Position numbers and translations under genes: made by a program
Shown: positions 1-9,232 of the stretch, one piece after another
Layout: the number at the start of each line of letters is the position of its first letter
Position numbering within the stretch: position 1 is the first letter of the stretch
NCBI GenBank assembly: GCA_028874795.1
Contig: JAPPHT010000029.1
Coordinates: 18,944 to 71,626, forward strand
Source of the DNA: Chloroflexota bacterium
GTDB lineage: Bacteria; Chloroflexota; Dehalococcoidia; Lucifugimonadales; Australimonadaceae
DNA: 52,683 nt
Direction of reading: 5' to 3'
The notes under the pieces: model-generated
Databases searched by the model: none
Told to the model about the DNA's origin: nothing
What the model saw: only the letters and a program-made list of their open reading frames with translations

Positions 1-355
1 TGTTTTTTGCGGGGTTCGTTTTTATTTTGTCCTAAACCGCCGTCACCGTGGGGGGGGGGGCCGGGCCGCGCGGCCCCCCCGGGGGGGGCCCCCCCACCAC
101 CGCCTGCTACAGCGGGCACCGGCCGTCAGCGAGGAGGCCCCGTTGCTGTCCCTGGCCGGCCGCCGCCGATTCAGGCGTTTCGTTCCCGCCGCAGCCCACT
201 CTGCCGCGGAGGCTGGAGATGACACCCATGCATCCCGGTGACAACTATACCGCCCTGATAATGACAATAGGGTGACATTCAAATCAGTTTTGATGACGTT
301 TAGATGACCTTGTTGAAGTGAGCGGGTTCCCGGCAAGTGCGTAGGGCATTCCGCG
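1..355. other. Low-complexity contig edge, no gene
   Basis: No credible gene lies here. Positions 51-107 are made almost entirely of long G and C runs that fold back on each other, beside T-rich runs at 3-29. Such composition at the very end of a sequence is typical of assembly or read artefacts, so the first 110 bases should be treated with caution. From about 230 the composition becomes normal and leads into the repeat and promoter described separately. Short frames on both strands here have no recognisable protein character. Confidence 0.6.
259..309. promoter_or_regulatory. Two pairs of TGAC direct repeats, Pho-box-like
   Basis: TGAC occurs at 262, 273, 294 and 305. Within each pair the spacing is 11 bp and the two pairs are 32 bp apart, so all sites fall on one helix face. 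Read on the minus strand the first pair is TGTCA-N6-TGTCA, which matches the layout of PhoB/OmpR-family boxes (11-bp direct repeats). It lies about 85-130 bp upstream of the inferred transcription start of the MpaB-like gene. The repeat geometry is seen; binding by a PhoB-like regulator is inferred. Confidence 0.4.
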
Positions 356-384
356 TTGACCCTTATGCCGAGTCGCCCTACACT
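356..384 (+). promoter_or_regulatory. Sigma70-type promoter for the MpaB-like pair
   Basis: TTGACC at 356-361 and TACACT at 379-384 are separated by exactly 17 bp. Transcription would begin near 391, about 70 bases before the ATG at 464. This argues against translation from the TTG at 356, which is part of the -35 box. Confidence 0.6.
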
Positions 385-463
385 TGCTCTGGTATCCCCG
401 TGCCATATCGGATTACCGGTTCCAGGTCGGGATGATCGGGAACGGGATGAAGCCAGACGCGCT

Positions 464-1696
464 ATGCAGAACCCTGACGCAACACGTGCCTCTGCCCCTG
501 GAAACAACGATCACCTCGAAGGCGTTGTCCTGCCCACCGATTACATCCCCCAGGTCGAGATTGCCCTGGCGCATGACCACGAGCGGGCGGCCAACTACTT
601 CAAGCACACACTCATAGGCGACCCCCTGGCCGACGAGACGCTGGAAGAATGCTCCTCGCTGACACGGGCCGAACTGTACCTCTTCGTCCAGGCAGGAATG
701 GACGGGGACAAGGCCGCTCTGGCCGACGCCCCCGCTGCACTGCGGGAGTTCTTCGATCAGGTGGACGAACTTCCGGACTGGTTCCACGAGACAGACTCCA
801 TGCCGGGCGTCCGCAGCTTCCACCGGAACTCCTCCTTGATCCTGGGAGCGATGGTAGGCGGCGTCCTGGTCGAGGGCTTCACGACGAACATCAGCAAGTC
901 TTTCTTCCTGAGCGGGCGGCTGAGGGACCAGGGCGTCAGGCGGCTGAAGCAGAACAACCGGCACATGCTGGAGATATTCATGCCGGGCGGCATGGACAGG
1001 CTGGGCGACGGGTTCAAGCTGTCCGTGCGGATCCGGCTGGTACACGCGCATATCCGGCGCCTGCTCCGGGAATCGGGAGACTGGGATATAGAGGCATGGG
1101 GAGTGCCCGTCAGCTCCGCGCACCTGGGCTTCGCCATCGCCGCCTTCTCGGCGCGCTTGCTCCACCATGCCAGGAGACTGGGCGCCCAGTTCACCGATGA
1201 AGAGAGAGCCAGCTTTATGCAGGTATGGCGGCGGTCAGGCTATGTCATGGGCATCCCCGAGACTATCCTCTACCACGACGAGGCGGACGCGCTGAAGGTG
1301 TTCGAGATCGGCCGCATGTGTGAGCCTCCTATCGGACTCGAATCCATCGCGATGGCGAACGCGCTGGAAAACTCGGCGCCCGTGGTAGTCGGGATCGCGG
1401 ACCCTTCCCAGCGGCGCAGCCTGGCGAAGTACGTGTACAACGTGTCCGGCGCACTCATCGGCAAGGAGATGGCTGCTGCCCTGCGGTACCCCAAGCGCAA
1501 TACGCTCGGCGTGCTCCCGATGTTCCGCCTGGATGTCCGGTACAAGCGCCTGATGGCCAGGCTCTTCCCGAGCTACGCTGCCCGGATGAAGCAGAACGAC
1601 TTCACCGGCATGCTCGGGGCATCGGCGTATGACGAGGCGGGGCTCACTTACGGATGGCCGGACAATGTCTACGCGGAACGTTCGAGCCGGTGGTAA
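464..1696 (+). CDS. MpaB/DUF2236-family oxygenase (copy 1)
   Basis: Predicted heme-dependent oxygenase of the DUF2236 family, which includes fungal MpaB (oxidative cleavage of prenyl chains) and bacterial rubber oxygenase Lcp. The protein is 410 residues from ATG 464. Family features are the DWF segment after a short acidic region, the glycine-rich GAMVGGVLVEGF stretch, and a RIRLVHAHIRRLL helix that carries the candidate proximal heme histidine. No signal peptide or membrane anchor is evident. ATG 464 is preferred because the promoter overlaps the upstream TTG and because it matches the length of the adjacent paralogue at 1774. The two genes are clearly duplicates and probably co-transcribed. 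Substrate is unknown; oxidation of an isoprenoid or other unsaturated lipid is an inference. Confidence 0.8.
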   Translation: MQNPDATRASAPGNNDHLEGVVLPTDYIPQVEIALAHDHERAANYFKHTLIGDPLADETLEECSSLTRAELYLFVQAGMDGDKAALADAPAALREFFDQVDELPDWFHETDSMPGVRSFHRNSSLILGAMVGGVLVEGFTTNISKSFFLSGRLRDQGVRRLKQNNRHMLEIFMPGGMDRLGDGFKLSVRIRLVHAHIRRLLRESGDWDIEAWGVPVSSAHLGFAIAAFSARLLHHARRLGAQFTDEERASFMQVWRRSGYVMGIPETILYHDEADALKVFEIGRMCEPPIGLESIAMANALENSAPVVVGIADPSQRRSLAKYVYNVSGALIGKEMAAALRYPKRNTLGVLPMFRLDVRYKRLMARLFPSYAARMKQNDFTGMLGASAYDEAGLTYGWPDNVYAERSSRW

Positions 1697-1773
1697 GGCT
1701 TCTGGAGCATGGAGACGTTGACAAGGCGGCCGTCGAAGACCTGTCATGACGCGTGGGGAGAGGTGAGGCCGCA

Positions 1774-3000
1774 ATGACGGTTGGCGGCTTGCACTATTCA
1801 GATAGCGGACAGTTGATGTTCGATGACATCATTCTTCCGACAGACTATATCGCCCACGCAGAGAAGGCACTCAGATACGACTATCAACGCACAGCGAACT
1901 ATCTCAAACATACCCTTATGGGCGACCCCGTAGTCGACGAGATGCTGGAAGAGTGTTCCGTCGTGGAACGCGCAGACATGCAACGGTTCGTCCATGCGGG
2001 TATGGAGCAGGACGAGGACGTCCTGTCCGACGCCCCTGCCGTGATACGTGAATTCTTCAAGAGCCTGGAAACGCCTCCCGACTGGTTCGATCGTGAAGCG
2101 ACCCGTCCGGGAATCAGGAGCTTCCACAGGAACTCTCCGCTGATCCTGGGGGGGATGGTTGGCGGCGTGCTGGTCGAGGGGTTCGCCACGAACATCAGCA
2201 AATCTTTCTTCCAGACGGGCCGGATCAGGGACCAGGGTGTCAGGCGGCTGAAGCAGAACAACCGGCACATGCTTGAGATATTCCTGCCGGGCGGCCTGGA
2301 CAGGCAGGGGGACGGATTCAAGCTGTCCGTGCGCATCCGTTTGGTGCATGCGCAGGTCCGCCGTCTGCTCGCCATGTCGCGGGACTGGGACCACGAAGCC
2401 TGGGGAGTGCCGGTCAGCGCCGCGCACTGCGGCTGGGCGCTCAGCGCCTTCTCGGCGAGGCTGCTGTACCACTCCTCGAGATTGGGCGCCCGTTTCAGTC
2501 CCGAAGAGCGCGCGAGCTTCATGCACGTATGGCGGTATTCCGGTCATCTGATGGGCATACCGGAATCCATCCTCCTGGAGGACGAAGAAGACGCCCTGAA
2601 GCTGTTCACTGCCGGGCTGATGTGCGAGCCTGCCCCCGGTCTGGAATCTGTCGTGATGGCGAACGCGCTCGTCAATGCGGCGCCTCTGGTTATCGGTCAG
2701 TCGGACCCTGCACAGCGGCGTGGACTCGCGAAGTACGTATACCACGTGTCGAGCGCCCTGATCGGCAAGGAGATGGCACGCGACCTGAGGTATCCCAGGC
2801 ACCAGACCTTCGGTGTGCTTCCGTTGTTCCGCATGGACGTCCGCTACAAGCGGCTGATGGGGAAGCTCTTCCCGAAGCGCGCGGCCAGCATGAGATCGAG
2901 CGACTTCACCGGCCTGCTGGGGGCGTCTGCGTACGACGACGTCGGTATCAGCTACGCGACACCCGACAGAGCGCACGCGGAAGAGTCGTCCTTCTGGTAG
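1774..3000 (+). CDS. MpaB/DUF2236-family oxygenase (copy 2)
   Basis: Tandem paralogue of the preceding gene, 408 residues, and similar along its whole length. It has the same PPDWFD segment (about 101-106), GGMVGGVLVEGF (about 126-137), the heme-helix motif RIRLVHAQVRRLL with His192, and a conserved C-terminal SDFTGLLGASAYD block. A good ribosome binding site (AGGTGAGG, 1761-1768) sits just before ATG 1774; a GTG at 1753 in the same frame is less likely. The 77-bp gap from copy 1 shows no obvious promoter, so the two are probably one transcript. Two copies with the heme motif intact suggest partners or different substrates rather than decay. Confidence 0.8.
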   Translation: MTVGGLHYSDSGQLMFDDIILPTDYIAHAEKALRYDYQRTANYLKHTLMGDPVVDEMLEECSVVERADMQRFVHAGMEQDEDVLSDAPAVIREFFKSLETPPDWFDREATRPGIRSFHRNSPLILGGMVGGVLVEGFATNISKSFFQTGRIRDQGVRRLKQNNRHMLEIFLPGGLDRQGDGFKLSVRIRLVHAQVRRLLAMSRDWDHEAWGVPVSAAHCGWALSAFSARLLYHSSRLGARFSPEERASFMHVWRYSGHLMGIPESILLEDEEDALKLFTAGLMCEPAPGLESVVMANALVNAAPLVIGQSDPAQRRGLAKYVYHVSSALIGKEMARDLRYPRHQTFGVLPLFRMDVRYKRLMGKLFPKRAASMRSSDFTGLLGASAYDDVGISYATPDRAHAEESSFW

Positions 3001-3012
3001 AGGGATGCTCCG

Positions 3013-3573
3013 CTACCGCCGCACTTTCGCCCAGGCCACCACCAGCACGCCCAGCACTGCCAGTCCACCCATGACCCACGGGTCCAACCCCGTCACGACC
3101 CCCAGCACGGCATAGAGCGCGAGCCCGAACCCGGCGCCAACGCCGGTATTCCGCAACACGAAGATCATCCCCACGCCCAGCACCATCGACGGGATGGCGA
3201 TGAGCCACGCAAAGCCAACACACCCGCCCGCAAGCGTTGCGAGCCCCACGCCGCCCGGCAATCGCGACAGCCCCAGCAGCGGCCAGTTGTGCCCGGCGAT
3301 CGCAGCCGCCAGCGCGGGCAGCGCGAGCGGACCCTCCGCGCCGACGGCGTGCGCCAAGGCCACGGCCGCCGCACCCTTCCCCGCGTCCGCAACGAAGACC
3401 AGCACGCCCCATCGACGCCCGACCCGGCGGAAGACGTTGGCGGTGCCGGCTATCCGCGTATCCACCTCGCCGATCGCGATACCCTTGCGCCGGGCGGCAA
3501 GGTACGCCCACGGCAGTGAACCGAGCAGGTACCCCGCAACGATGGATATCGCAACCGCAGCGTAGACCGGCAT
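3013..3573 (-). CDS. PlsY-like glycerol-3-phosphate acyltransferase
   Basis: Integral membrane protein of 186 residues with the layout of PlsY, which transfers an acyl group from acyl-phosphate to glycerol-3-phosphate in phospholipid synthesis. Visible family features are GSLPWAYL near residue 18, a DAGKG segment near 63, and AGHNWPLL followed by a glycine-rich GGVGLATLAGG loop that corresponds to the PlsY GHxFP...GGKGVAT motif. The usual GSGNxGATN motif is replaced by a looser DTRIAGTANVFRR, and GGKG by PGGVG, so this is a divergent member and catalysis is not assured. It is convergent with the MpaB pair (12 bp between stop codons) and divergent from hyuA. Confidence 0.65.
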   Translation of the reverse strand: MPVYAAVAISIVAGYLLGSLPWAYLAARRKGIAIGEVDTRIAGTANVFRRVGRRWGVLVFVADAGKGAAAVALAHAVGAEGPLALPALAAAIAGHNWPLLGLSRLPGGVGLATLAGGCVGFAWLIAIPSMVLGVGMIFVLRNTGVGAGFGLALYAVLGVVTGLDPWVMGGLAVLGVLVVAWAKVRR

Positions 3574-3693
3574 GGCGCAGAGTCTAGCGCACTGGCGTCC
3601 CTCACTCCGTTCGGTCCGTAAGACGCGCGCTGCCCGTCGCCTGTGGGCTGTGATAGTCTCCCGGCGTTAATCCCCCACTGACACAGGACCGAT

Positions 3694-5748
3694 ATGAAGG
3701 CCATCGCGGTAGATACGGGCGGTACGTTCACGGACATGGTCGTCCTGGACCAGGACACCGGAGCGCTTGCCGTTCTGAAGCTTCCCTCCACGCCTGACGA
3801 GCCCGGCAGGGCCATCATCGACGGCCTGCGTGAGGCCTTCGGCAACGGCGTAGCCCCCGCCGACGTGCTCTCCCTCTCCCACGGCACCACCGTCGGGACC
3901 AACGCGCTGCTCACGGGAGCGGGCGCGCACGTGGGCCTCTTCGTGACCGAAGGCTTCGGAGCGATCAATGACGTCTGGCACCTTGCGCCCAGCGAGGACT
4001 CCTCCCGTGCCACCAGCGTCTACGTGGAGAAGAAGCCGCCTGTGCTGCCGCGCTACCGCAGGGAGGCGAAGGAGCGCGTCAACTACAAGGGCGAAGCCGT
4101 CGTGCCCCTGGACGAGGAGGCTGCGGCGGAAGCCGTGCGCTCCCTCGGACGTCGCGGCGTGGAGTCCATCGCCGTCGTTCTCCTCTTCTCGTTCCTGAAC
4201 CCCGCGCACGAGGAGCGAATCGCCGAGATCATCGAGCACGAACTGCCGGGAACGACGGTGTCGCTCTCCTCCAAGGTGCTGCCGCAGATGCGCGAGTTCC
4301 CGCGCCTGAGCACGACGGTGGCGAACGCCTACATCTCCCCGAAGATGGGCACCTATCTCGCTACCCTGGAGGAGCGGGTCCGCGCCGAGCAGGTGACCAG
4401 TGACGCCCTCTACGTGATGCAGAGCAATGGCGGCGTCGCCCGCATAGGCAGCGTTACACCCGTGACGACCGTCCTCTCCGGCCCCTGCGCCGGAGCCATG
4501 GCGGCGATGGCCGTGGCGGCCACCGCCGGCTTCGACAACGTCGTCTCGCTCGACATGGGCGGCACGAGCACGGACATTGCCCTCGGCCAGCAGGGACGCG
4601 TCCTGGAAACGACGAGCGGCCGCATCGGCAACTGGGAGTTGGCCGTGCCCATGCTGATGATCAACACTATCGGCGCGGGCGGCGGTACCATCGCGACTGT
4701 CGAGTCCGGCGGCGGACTGCGCGTCGGGCCCGAGAGCGCCGGCGCCGACCCCGGCCCCGTGGCCTACGGCAAGGGCGGCACGCAACCCACCGTTACGGAC
4801 GCGAACCTCGTGCTCGGGTTCCTCAACCCGGAGTCCAAGCTCGCTGGGCGGGTCAGCCTCGACCGCGACGGGGCGGAGCGCTCCATCGCCGGGATGGCAG
4901 AACGGCTCGGACTCGGCACGCTTGAGACCGCTGAGGGCATCATCCGCATCATCAACGCCAAGATGGAGGAGGGCATCCGCGCCGTCTCCACCGAGCAGGG
5001 CTACGACCTGCGCGACTTCGTGCTCGTGGCCTTCGGCGGGGCGGGGCCCGTGCCGTCCGGCAGGCTCGCCGCGGACCTGAAGATGTCCAAGGTCATCGTC
5101 CCGCCGGCTCCCGGCGTGACGTCCGCGCTTGGCCTGCTCATGGCCGACCCACGCCACGACTATGTCCGCTCCCGCCTGCGTCTCATGTCCGAGCTGGAAG
5201 CCGGCGAGCTGACCGCGATCATGCAGGACCTCCGAGCGCAGGCTGAGCGCGAGTTCACGTCTGAGGGCTACTCCCTCGACCAGTTGCGCCTCGAGTTCGG
5301 CATAGACATCCGCTACCTGGGCCAGGGCTACGAACTCACGATACCGCTCGGCGCGGATAGCCAGGTCTCGCAGCAGGACGTGACCGCGGCGCGCGGCCGC
5401 TTCGATGCAACCCATGAGCAGATGTTCGGCCACGCTGCGCCGGACGAGGAGGCGGAAGCCGTCAACTACCGGCTGCGCGCCTCGGCAGTCGTTCCCAAGG
5501 CGACGCTCAAACGGCAGGCCCACCCCGACACCGATTCCCGGGTCGCTCGGGTAGGGGAGCGGCAGGTCTGCTTCGACAGCGCACACGGAATGGCTTCGTG
5601 CCCCGTCTACGACCGCGCCCTGCTCGCTCCCGGCCACCGCTTCGACGGCCCCGCCATCGTTGACCAGTTGGACTCGACAACCGTCGTCTACCCGGGCCAG
5701 CGCGCCCTGGTCGACGATTACCTGAACATCATCATCGACGTGACCTAG
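3694..5748 (+). CDS. hyuA: Hydantoinase/oxoprolinase family subunit A
   Basis: ATP-dependent ring-opening amidohydrolase subunit of the N-methylhydantoinase / 5-oxoprolinase / acetophenone carboxylase family. It is 684 residues, the usual HyuA length. The actin-like nucleotide-binding motifs are clear: DTGGTFTD (7-14), HGTTVGTN (63-70) and DMGGTSTD (about 287-294), followed by the GAGGGT...GPESAGADPGP region. The C-terminal part carries the usual beta-rich hydantoinase domain. ATG 3694 follows an AGGA box. The gene is 12 bp upstream of hyuB and clearly in one operon with it. The exact substrate (hydantoin, oxoproline or a ketone) cannot be read from sequence; the downstream D-aminoacylase-like gene favours a cyclic amide. 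Confidence 0.9.
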   Translation: MKAIAVDTGGTFTDMVVLDQDTGALAVLKLPSTPDEPGRAIIDGLREAFGNGVAPADVLSLSHGTTVGTNALLTGAGAHVGLFVTEGFGAINDVWHLAPSEDSSRATSVYVEKKPPVLPRYRREAKERVNYKGEAVVPLDEEAAAEAVRSLGRRGVESIAVVLLFSFLNPAHEERIAEIIEHELPGTTVSLSSKVLPQMREFPRLSTTVANAYISPKMGTYLATLEERVRAEQVTSDALYVMQSNGGVARIGSVTPVTTVLSGPCAGAMAAMAVAATAGFDNVVSLDMGGTSTDIALGQQGRVLETTSGRIGNWELAVPMLMINTIGAGGGTIATVESGGGLRVGPESAGADPGPVAYGKGGTQPTVTDANLVLGFLNPESKLAGRVSLDRDGAERSIAGMAERLGLGTLETAEGIIRIINAKMEEGIRAVSTEQGYDLRDFVLVAFGGAGPVPSGRLAADLKMSKVIVPPAPGVTSALGLLMADPRHDYVRSRLRLMSELEAGELTAIMQDLRAQAEREFTSEGYSLDQLRLEFGIDIRYLGQGYELTIPLGADSQVSQQDVTAARGRFDATHEQMFGHAAPDEEAEAVNYRLRASAVVPKATLKRQAHPDTDSRVARVGERQVCFDSAHGMASCPVYDRALLAPGHRFDGPAIVDQLDSTTVVYPGQRALVDDYLNIIIDVT

Positions 5749-5760
5749 GGAGGTGCCGCC

Positions 5761-7446
5761 ATGGCACGCGTTGACCCCATCACCTACGAAGTGCTCCGGG
5801 CACGGCTGGACGGCATCGTCCGCGAGATGGAGAAAGCCGTCTTTCGGACCGGCTATTCGACCATCGTCCGCGAGTCGCACGACTTCAGCTGCGGCGTCCT
5901 GGACAGGCAGGGGCGGCTCGTCGGCCAGTCGTTCCATCCCGGGCACATGGCCGCCTACCCGGAGTCGATCAAGGGGCTGCTCCAGTTCTACAGCCTCGAC
6001 GACATGGCCGAGGGCGACGCCTTCCTTGCGAATCACCCCTACTACAGCGGGTGCCCCCACGCCAACGACATGGTCATCATGACGCCCATCTTCCACGAGG
6101 ACGAGGTCATCGGCTTCGCCGCGAGCATGGGGCACACGCCGGACATCGGCGGCGTCTCCGCGGGCAGCCGCAACGCCACCTCCCGCGACATCTTTGGCGA
6201 GGGACTGCAGATCATGCCCGTGCGCTACATGCGCAACTATGAACTGGTGCAGGACACGGCGTCGTTCGTCCGCGCCAACAGCCGCGTGCCGGAGATGATG
6301 ATCGGCGACCTCTCCGCCAAGGCCGGCGTCTGTTTCACCATCGGCGAGGAGCGCGTGAAGGACGCCCTGCGCACCTACGGCAGAGAGACGCTCCTCCAGA
6401 TGTTCGACGACCTCGGCGAGCGCACGGAGCAGCAGGCCCGCGACTACATCTCCCGCTGGAAGGACGGCGTCAGCGAGTCCGAGACCTGGGTGGACGACCC
6501 CTCCAACCCCGGCAAGCCCATCCGCCTCCACGCCGCCGCCATCAAGGAGGGCGACCGCCTCATCGTCGACTTCACCGCCACCGGCGACCAGGCCGCTGCC
6601 CCCATCAACGTGCGCGAGCCGTTCATCCGCGGCCTCGTCTACAACGGCGTCATCTGCATGACCGACCCTTACTTGCCCATCAACCACGGTCTCGCGAACG
6701 CCATCGAATGCCGTTTCCGGCCGGGCAGCATCATCTCTCCGGAGTTCCCCGGTCCCGTCGGCTTCTACTCCAAGACCATGGCCATCGCCGAGAGCGTCAT
6801 CATGACCGCCGTCGCGAAGGCCGCCGGGCAGCCCACGCTCGCCCACGGCTCCACGCAGAGCTCCATCGTCATCGGCTACCAGGGCGACGGCGACCGCCAG
6901 TACGTGCAGTACGAGCTGATGTACGCGGGCGCCCGCGCATTCGACGGCGGCGACGGCTTCTCCGGCGTCGGGGCGCGCGCCAGCGGCGGACGCTTCACGA
7001 GCGTCGAGATCATAGAGTCCGAGTTCCCGGTGGACATGACGCGCTTCGAGGTGCTGCCCGACACGGGCGGCGACGGCAAGTCCCGCGGGGGTCCCGGCTA
7101 CGTGCGTGAGTACAAGGTGCGCTCCGGCGGGCGCCTCTCCGGCGGCGCGGCCAAGCGCGAGGCCGCAGGCATGGACGGCGGCGGCAACGGCGCGAACGCA
7201 TACGTTGTCGTGCATCCTGGCACCGACCGCGAGGAGCGCTATCCCGGTATCGCCTCCAACCTCGGCATGCAGCCCGGCGAGGTCTTCAGCATCGAGACGG
7301 GCGGCGGCGGCGGCGTGCTGCCCCCCACGGAGCGCGACCACGAACTCGTCAAGGGCGACATCCAGGACGGACTCATCACACCCGCAAAGGCGATGGAGGT
7401 CTACGGCCTCTCCGAGGCGGAGGTCGTCGAGGCGCTGGCGGACTGA
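5761..7446 (+). CDS. hyuB: Hydantoinase/oxoprolinase family subunit B
   Basis: Partner subunit of HyuA, 561 residues, full family length. Typical segments include DPITYEVLRARLDGIVREME at the N terminus, the SHDFSCGVLD block, the FHPGHMAAYPES block, NHPYYSG (about 92-98) and GHTPDIGG. The C-terminal third holds the glycine-rich GGDGKSRGGPGYVREY region seen in HyuB proteins. A strong Shine-Dalgarno (GGGAGGTG) sits just before ATG 5761. Together with HyuA it would form the ATP-dependent cyclic-amide hydrolase in the cytoplasm. The gene is followed after 61 bp by the amidohydrolase at 7508. Confidence 0.9.
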   Translation: MARVDPITYEVLRARLDGIVREMEKAVFRTGYSTIVRESHDFSCGVLDRQGRLVGQSFHPGHMAAYPESIKGLLQFYSLDDMAEGDAFLANHPYYSGCPHANDMVIMTPIFHEDEVIGFAASMGHTPDIGGVSAGSRNATSRDIFGEGLQIMPVRYMRNYELVQDTASFVRANSRVPEMMIGDLSAKAGVCFTIGEERVKDALRTYGRETLLQMFDDLGERTEQQARDYISRWKDGVSESETWVDDPSNPGKPIRLHAAAIKEGDRLIVDFTATGDQAAAPINVREPFIRGLVYNGVICMTDPYLPINHGLANAIECRFRPGSIISPEFPGPVGFYSKTMAIAESVIMTAVAKAAGQPTLAHGSTQSSIVIGYQGDGDRQYVQYELMYAGARAFDGGDGFSGVGARASGGRFTSVEIIESEFPVDMTRFEVLPDTGGDGKSRGGPGYVREYKVRSGGRLSGGAAKREAAGMDGGGNGANAYVVVHPGTDREERYPGIASNLGMQPGEVFSIETGGGGGVLPPTERDHELVKGDIQDGLITPAKAMEVYGLSEAEVVEALAD

Positions 7447-7507
7447 GCGACCGGCAACCCTCCCATCAGGGTGTAACATACCCCCAACGCTCCAGCGGAG
7501 GTGCGGG

Positions 7508-9229
7508 ATGGCGTTCGATCTGCTCATCAAGGGCGGCCTCGTCGTGGACGGAACGGGCGACGCCCCCACGGTCGCCGACGTCGGCATCGTGGACGGGCGC
7601 GTCGCCGCGGTGGGACGGCTCGATGGCCCGGCGTCTCGCGAGATCGACGCCGGCGGCTGCCTCGTCACCCCCGGCTTCATCGACCACCACACCCACTACG
7701 ACGGCCAGGTGACGTTCGACCCGCTCTGCACCTTCTCCTGCTACAACGGCGTCACGACCGTCGTGAGCGGCAACTGCTCCCTGACGCTCGCCCCGGTGCG
7801 CGAGGGCGACGAATCCGCGCTCGCCGGGATGCTCGCGAAGGTCGAGGCCATCCCCTACGACGTGCTGATGAACGGCGTGCCGTGGGGGTGGCGCACCTTC
7901 GGGGACTACCTCGGCTCGCTCGATGACAACCTCGGCATCAACTTCGGCGTCATGGTCGGCCACTCCGCCGTCCGCCGCTGGGTGATGGGCGCCGACTCCC
8001 AGGAGCGCGAGGCCACCGGTGATGAGATCGAGGCGATACAGGCCGCGGTGCGCGAGTGCGTCGAGGCTGGGGCGCTCGGCATATCGTTCGACCGCAACCC
8101 GCGCCACGCCGGCATGGACGGCAAGCTCCTCCCCGCCAACGTCGCCTCCATCGACGAGCTGTACGCCGTCGCGGGTGCGCTGCGCGACCTCGACACCGGC
8201 GTCATCCAGGTCGGCGACCCGAGAGACCTCGAGTTGACCGAGGGCATCTGTACTCGGATGTCGGAGATCAGCGGGCGTCCGGTGACCTACCTCTCCATCA
8301 CGCAGAGCGTGCTCCGCCCGGAGCAGTGGCGGGAGCACCTCGCCCACCTCGCCGATGTCGCTGCGCGCGGCACGGCCCGCATCTACCCCCAGATCAACCC
8401 CCGCCCCGGCCTGCGCTTTTTCCAGATGGACAGCGCCGAGTTCTTAAACTTCATGCCCACCTGGAAGCGCATCATGAACAGCAGCACGGCGGAGCGCGTC
8501 GCCGCGTTCGCCGACGCCTCGCTCCGCCCGCAGCTCGCGCAGGAGGTCGCGGAGCACAGCGACAACACCGCGCTGGGCTTCTCCGGGCGCTGGGACCACG
8601 TCGTCATCGTCAAGCCCGCGCTGGAGAAGAACCGGGGCCTCGCGGGCATGACCGCCGCCGAACTCGGCGCGCAGCGCGGCGTCAGCCCGATGGACGCCTT
8701 CCTCGACCTCGCCGTCGAGGAGGAGATGAAGACCTGGTGCGCCCGCAACCAGCAGAACAACGACGACGAGGCGATGGCCGCCATCCTCAACGATGAGCAC
8801 ACCCTCATCGGCCTGTCGGACTCTGGCGCGCACGTCGTGCGGGAGGGCGGCTACGGCTACGGCGTCCACTTCCTCAGTCACTGGGTGCGTGACAAGGGCA
8901 TCATGCCGGTGGAGGAGGGCGTCCGGCGCCTCACTTCGTTCCCCGCGGACGTCTTCGGCGCCCCGGGGCGCGGCAGGCTCATCCCGGGCGGCAAGGCCGA
9001 CGTGCTGGTGATGGACTATGAGAACCTCGGCCTCGATCCCTCGGAGGAGGCGTACGACCTGCCCGGCGGCTCGATGCGGTTGAAGCAGGTGGCCCACGGC
9101 ATCCCGTACACCATCGTCAACGGGCAGGTGTTGCTGGAGGACGGTGTGCACACCGGCGCGCTCCCTGGCCAGGTCGTGCGGAACTCCCGCTACGAGGCTG
9201 GCAAGAACGGGAACGGAGCGGCGGGCTAG
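7508..9229 (+). CDS. D-aminoacylase-like amidohydrolase
   Basis: Amidohydrolase-superfamily enzyme of 573 residues resembling N-acyl-D-amino-acid deacylases. It starts with the beta-sandwich segment DLLIKGGLVVDGTG and the metal motif HTH (61-63) in TPGFIDHHTHYDG, then GNCSL (the D-aminoacylase Cys-ligand region), VGHSAVR, and LSDSGAHV near the C-terminal metal Asp. The two barrel histidines usual in D-aminoacylase (THxR and SHxK regions) are not visible: those stretches read VIQVGDP and YLSIT, so the metal site is atypical. ATG 7508 follows GGAGGTGCGGG; an in-frame extension to 7106 is only overlap with hyuB. Next to hyuAB it may remove the acyl or carbamoyl group left after ring opening (inference). 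Confidence 0.8.
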   Translation: MAFDLLIKGGLVVDGTGDAPTVADVGIVDGRVAAVGRLDGPASREIDAGGCLVTPGFIDHHTHYDGQVTFDPLCTFSCYNGVTTVVSGNCSLTLAPVREGDESALAGMLAKVEAIPYDVLMNGVPWGWRTFGDYLGSLDDNLGINFGVMVGHSAVRRWVMGADSQEREATGDEIEAIQAAVRECVEAGALGISFDRNPRHAGMDGKLLPANVASIDELYAVAGALRDLDTGVIQVGDPRDLELTEGICTRMSEISGRPVTYLSITQSVLRPEQWREHLAHLADVAARGTARIYPQINPRPGLRFFQMDSAEFLNFMPTWKRIMNSSTAERVAAFADASLRPQLAQEVAEHSDNTALGFSGRWDHVVIVKPALEKNRGLAGMTAAELGAQRGVSPMDAFLDLAVEEEMKTWCARNQQNNDDEAMAAILNDEHTLIGLSDSGAHVVREGGYGYGVHFLSHWVRDKGIMPVEEGVRRLTSFPADVFGAPGRGRLIPGGKADVLVMDYENLGLDPSEEAYDLPGGSMRLKQVAHGIPYTIVNGQVLLEDGVHTGALPGQVVRNSRYEAGKNGNGAAG

Positions 9230-9232
9230 ACG

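Noticed and set aside
3667-7692. 1341-codon minus-strand frame
   Set aside because: It is the exact antisense of hyuA, hyuB and the start of the amidohydrolase, all of which have clear motifs. Its composition is the usual G/D/V/A/H-rich shadow of a GC-rich gene.
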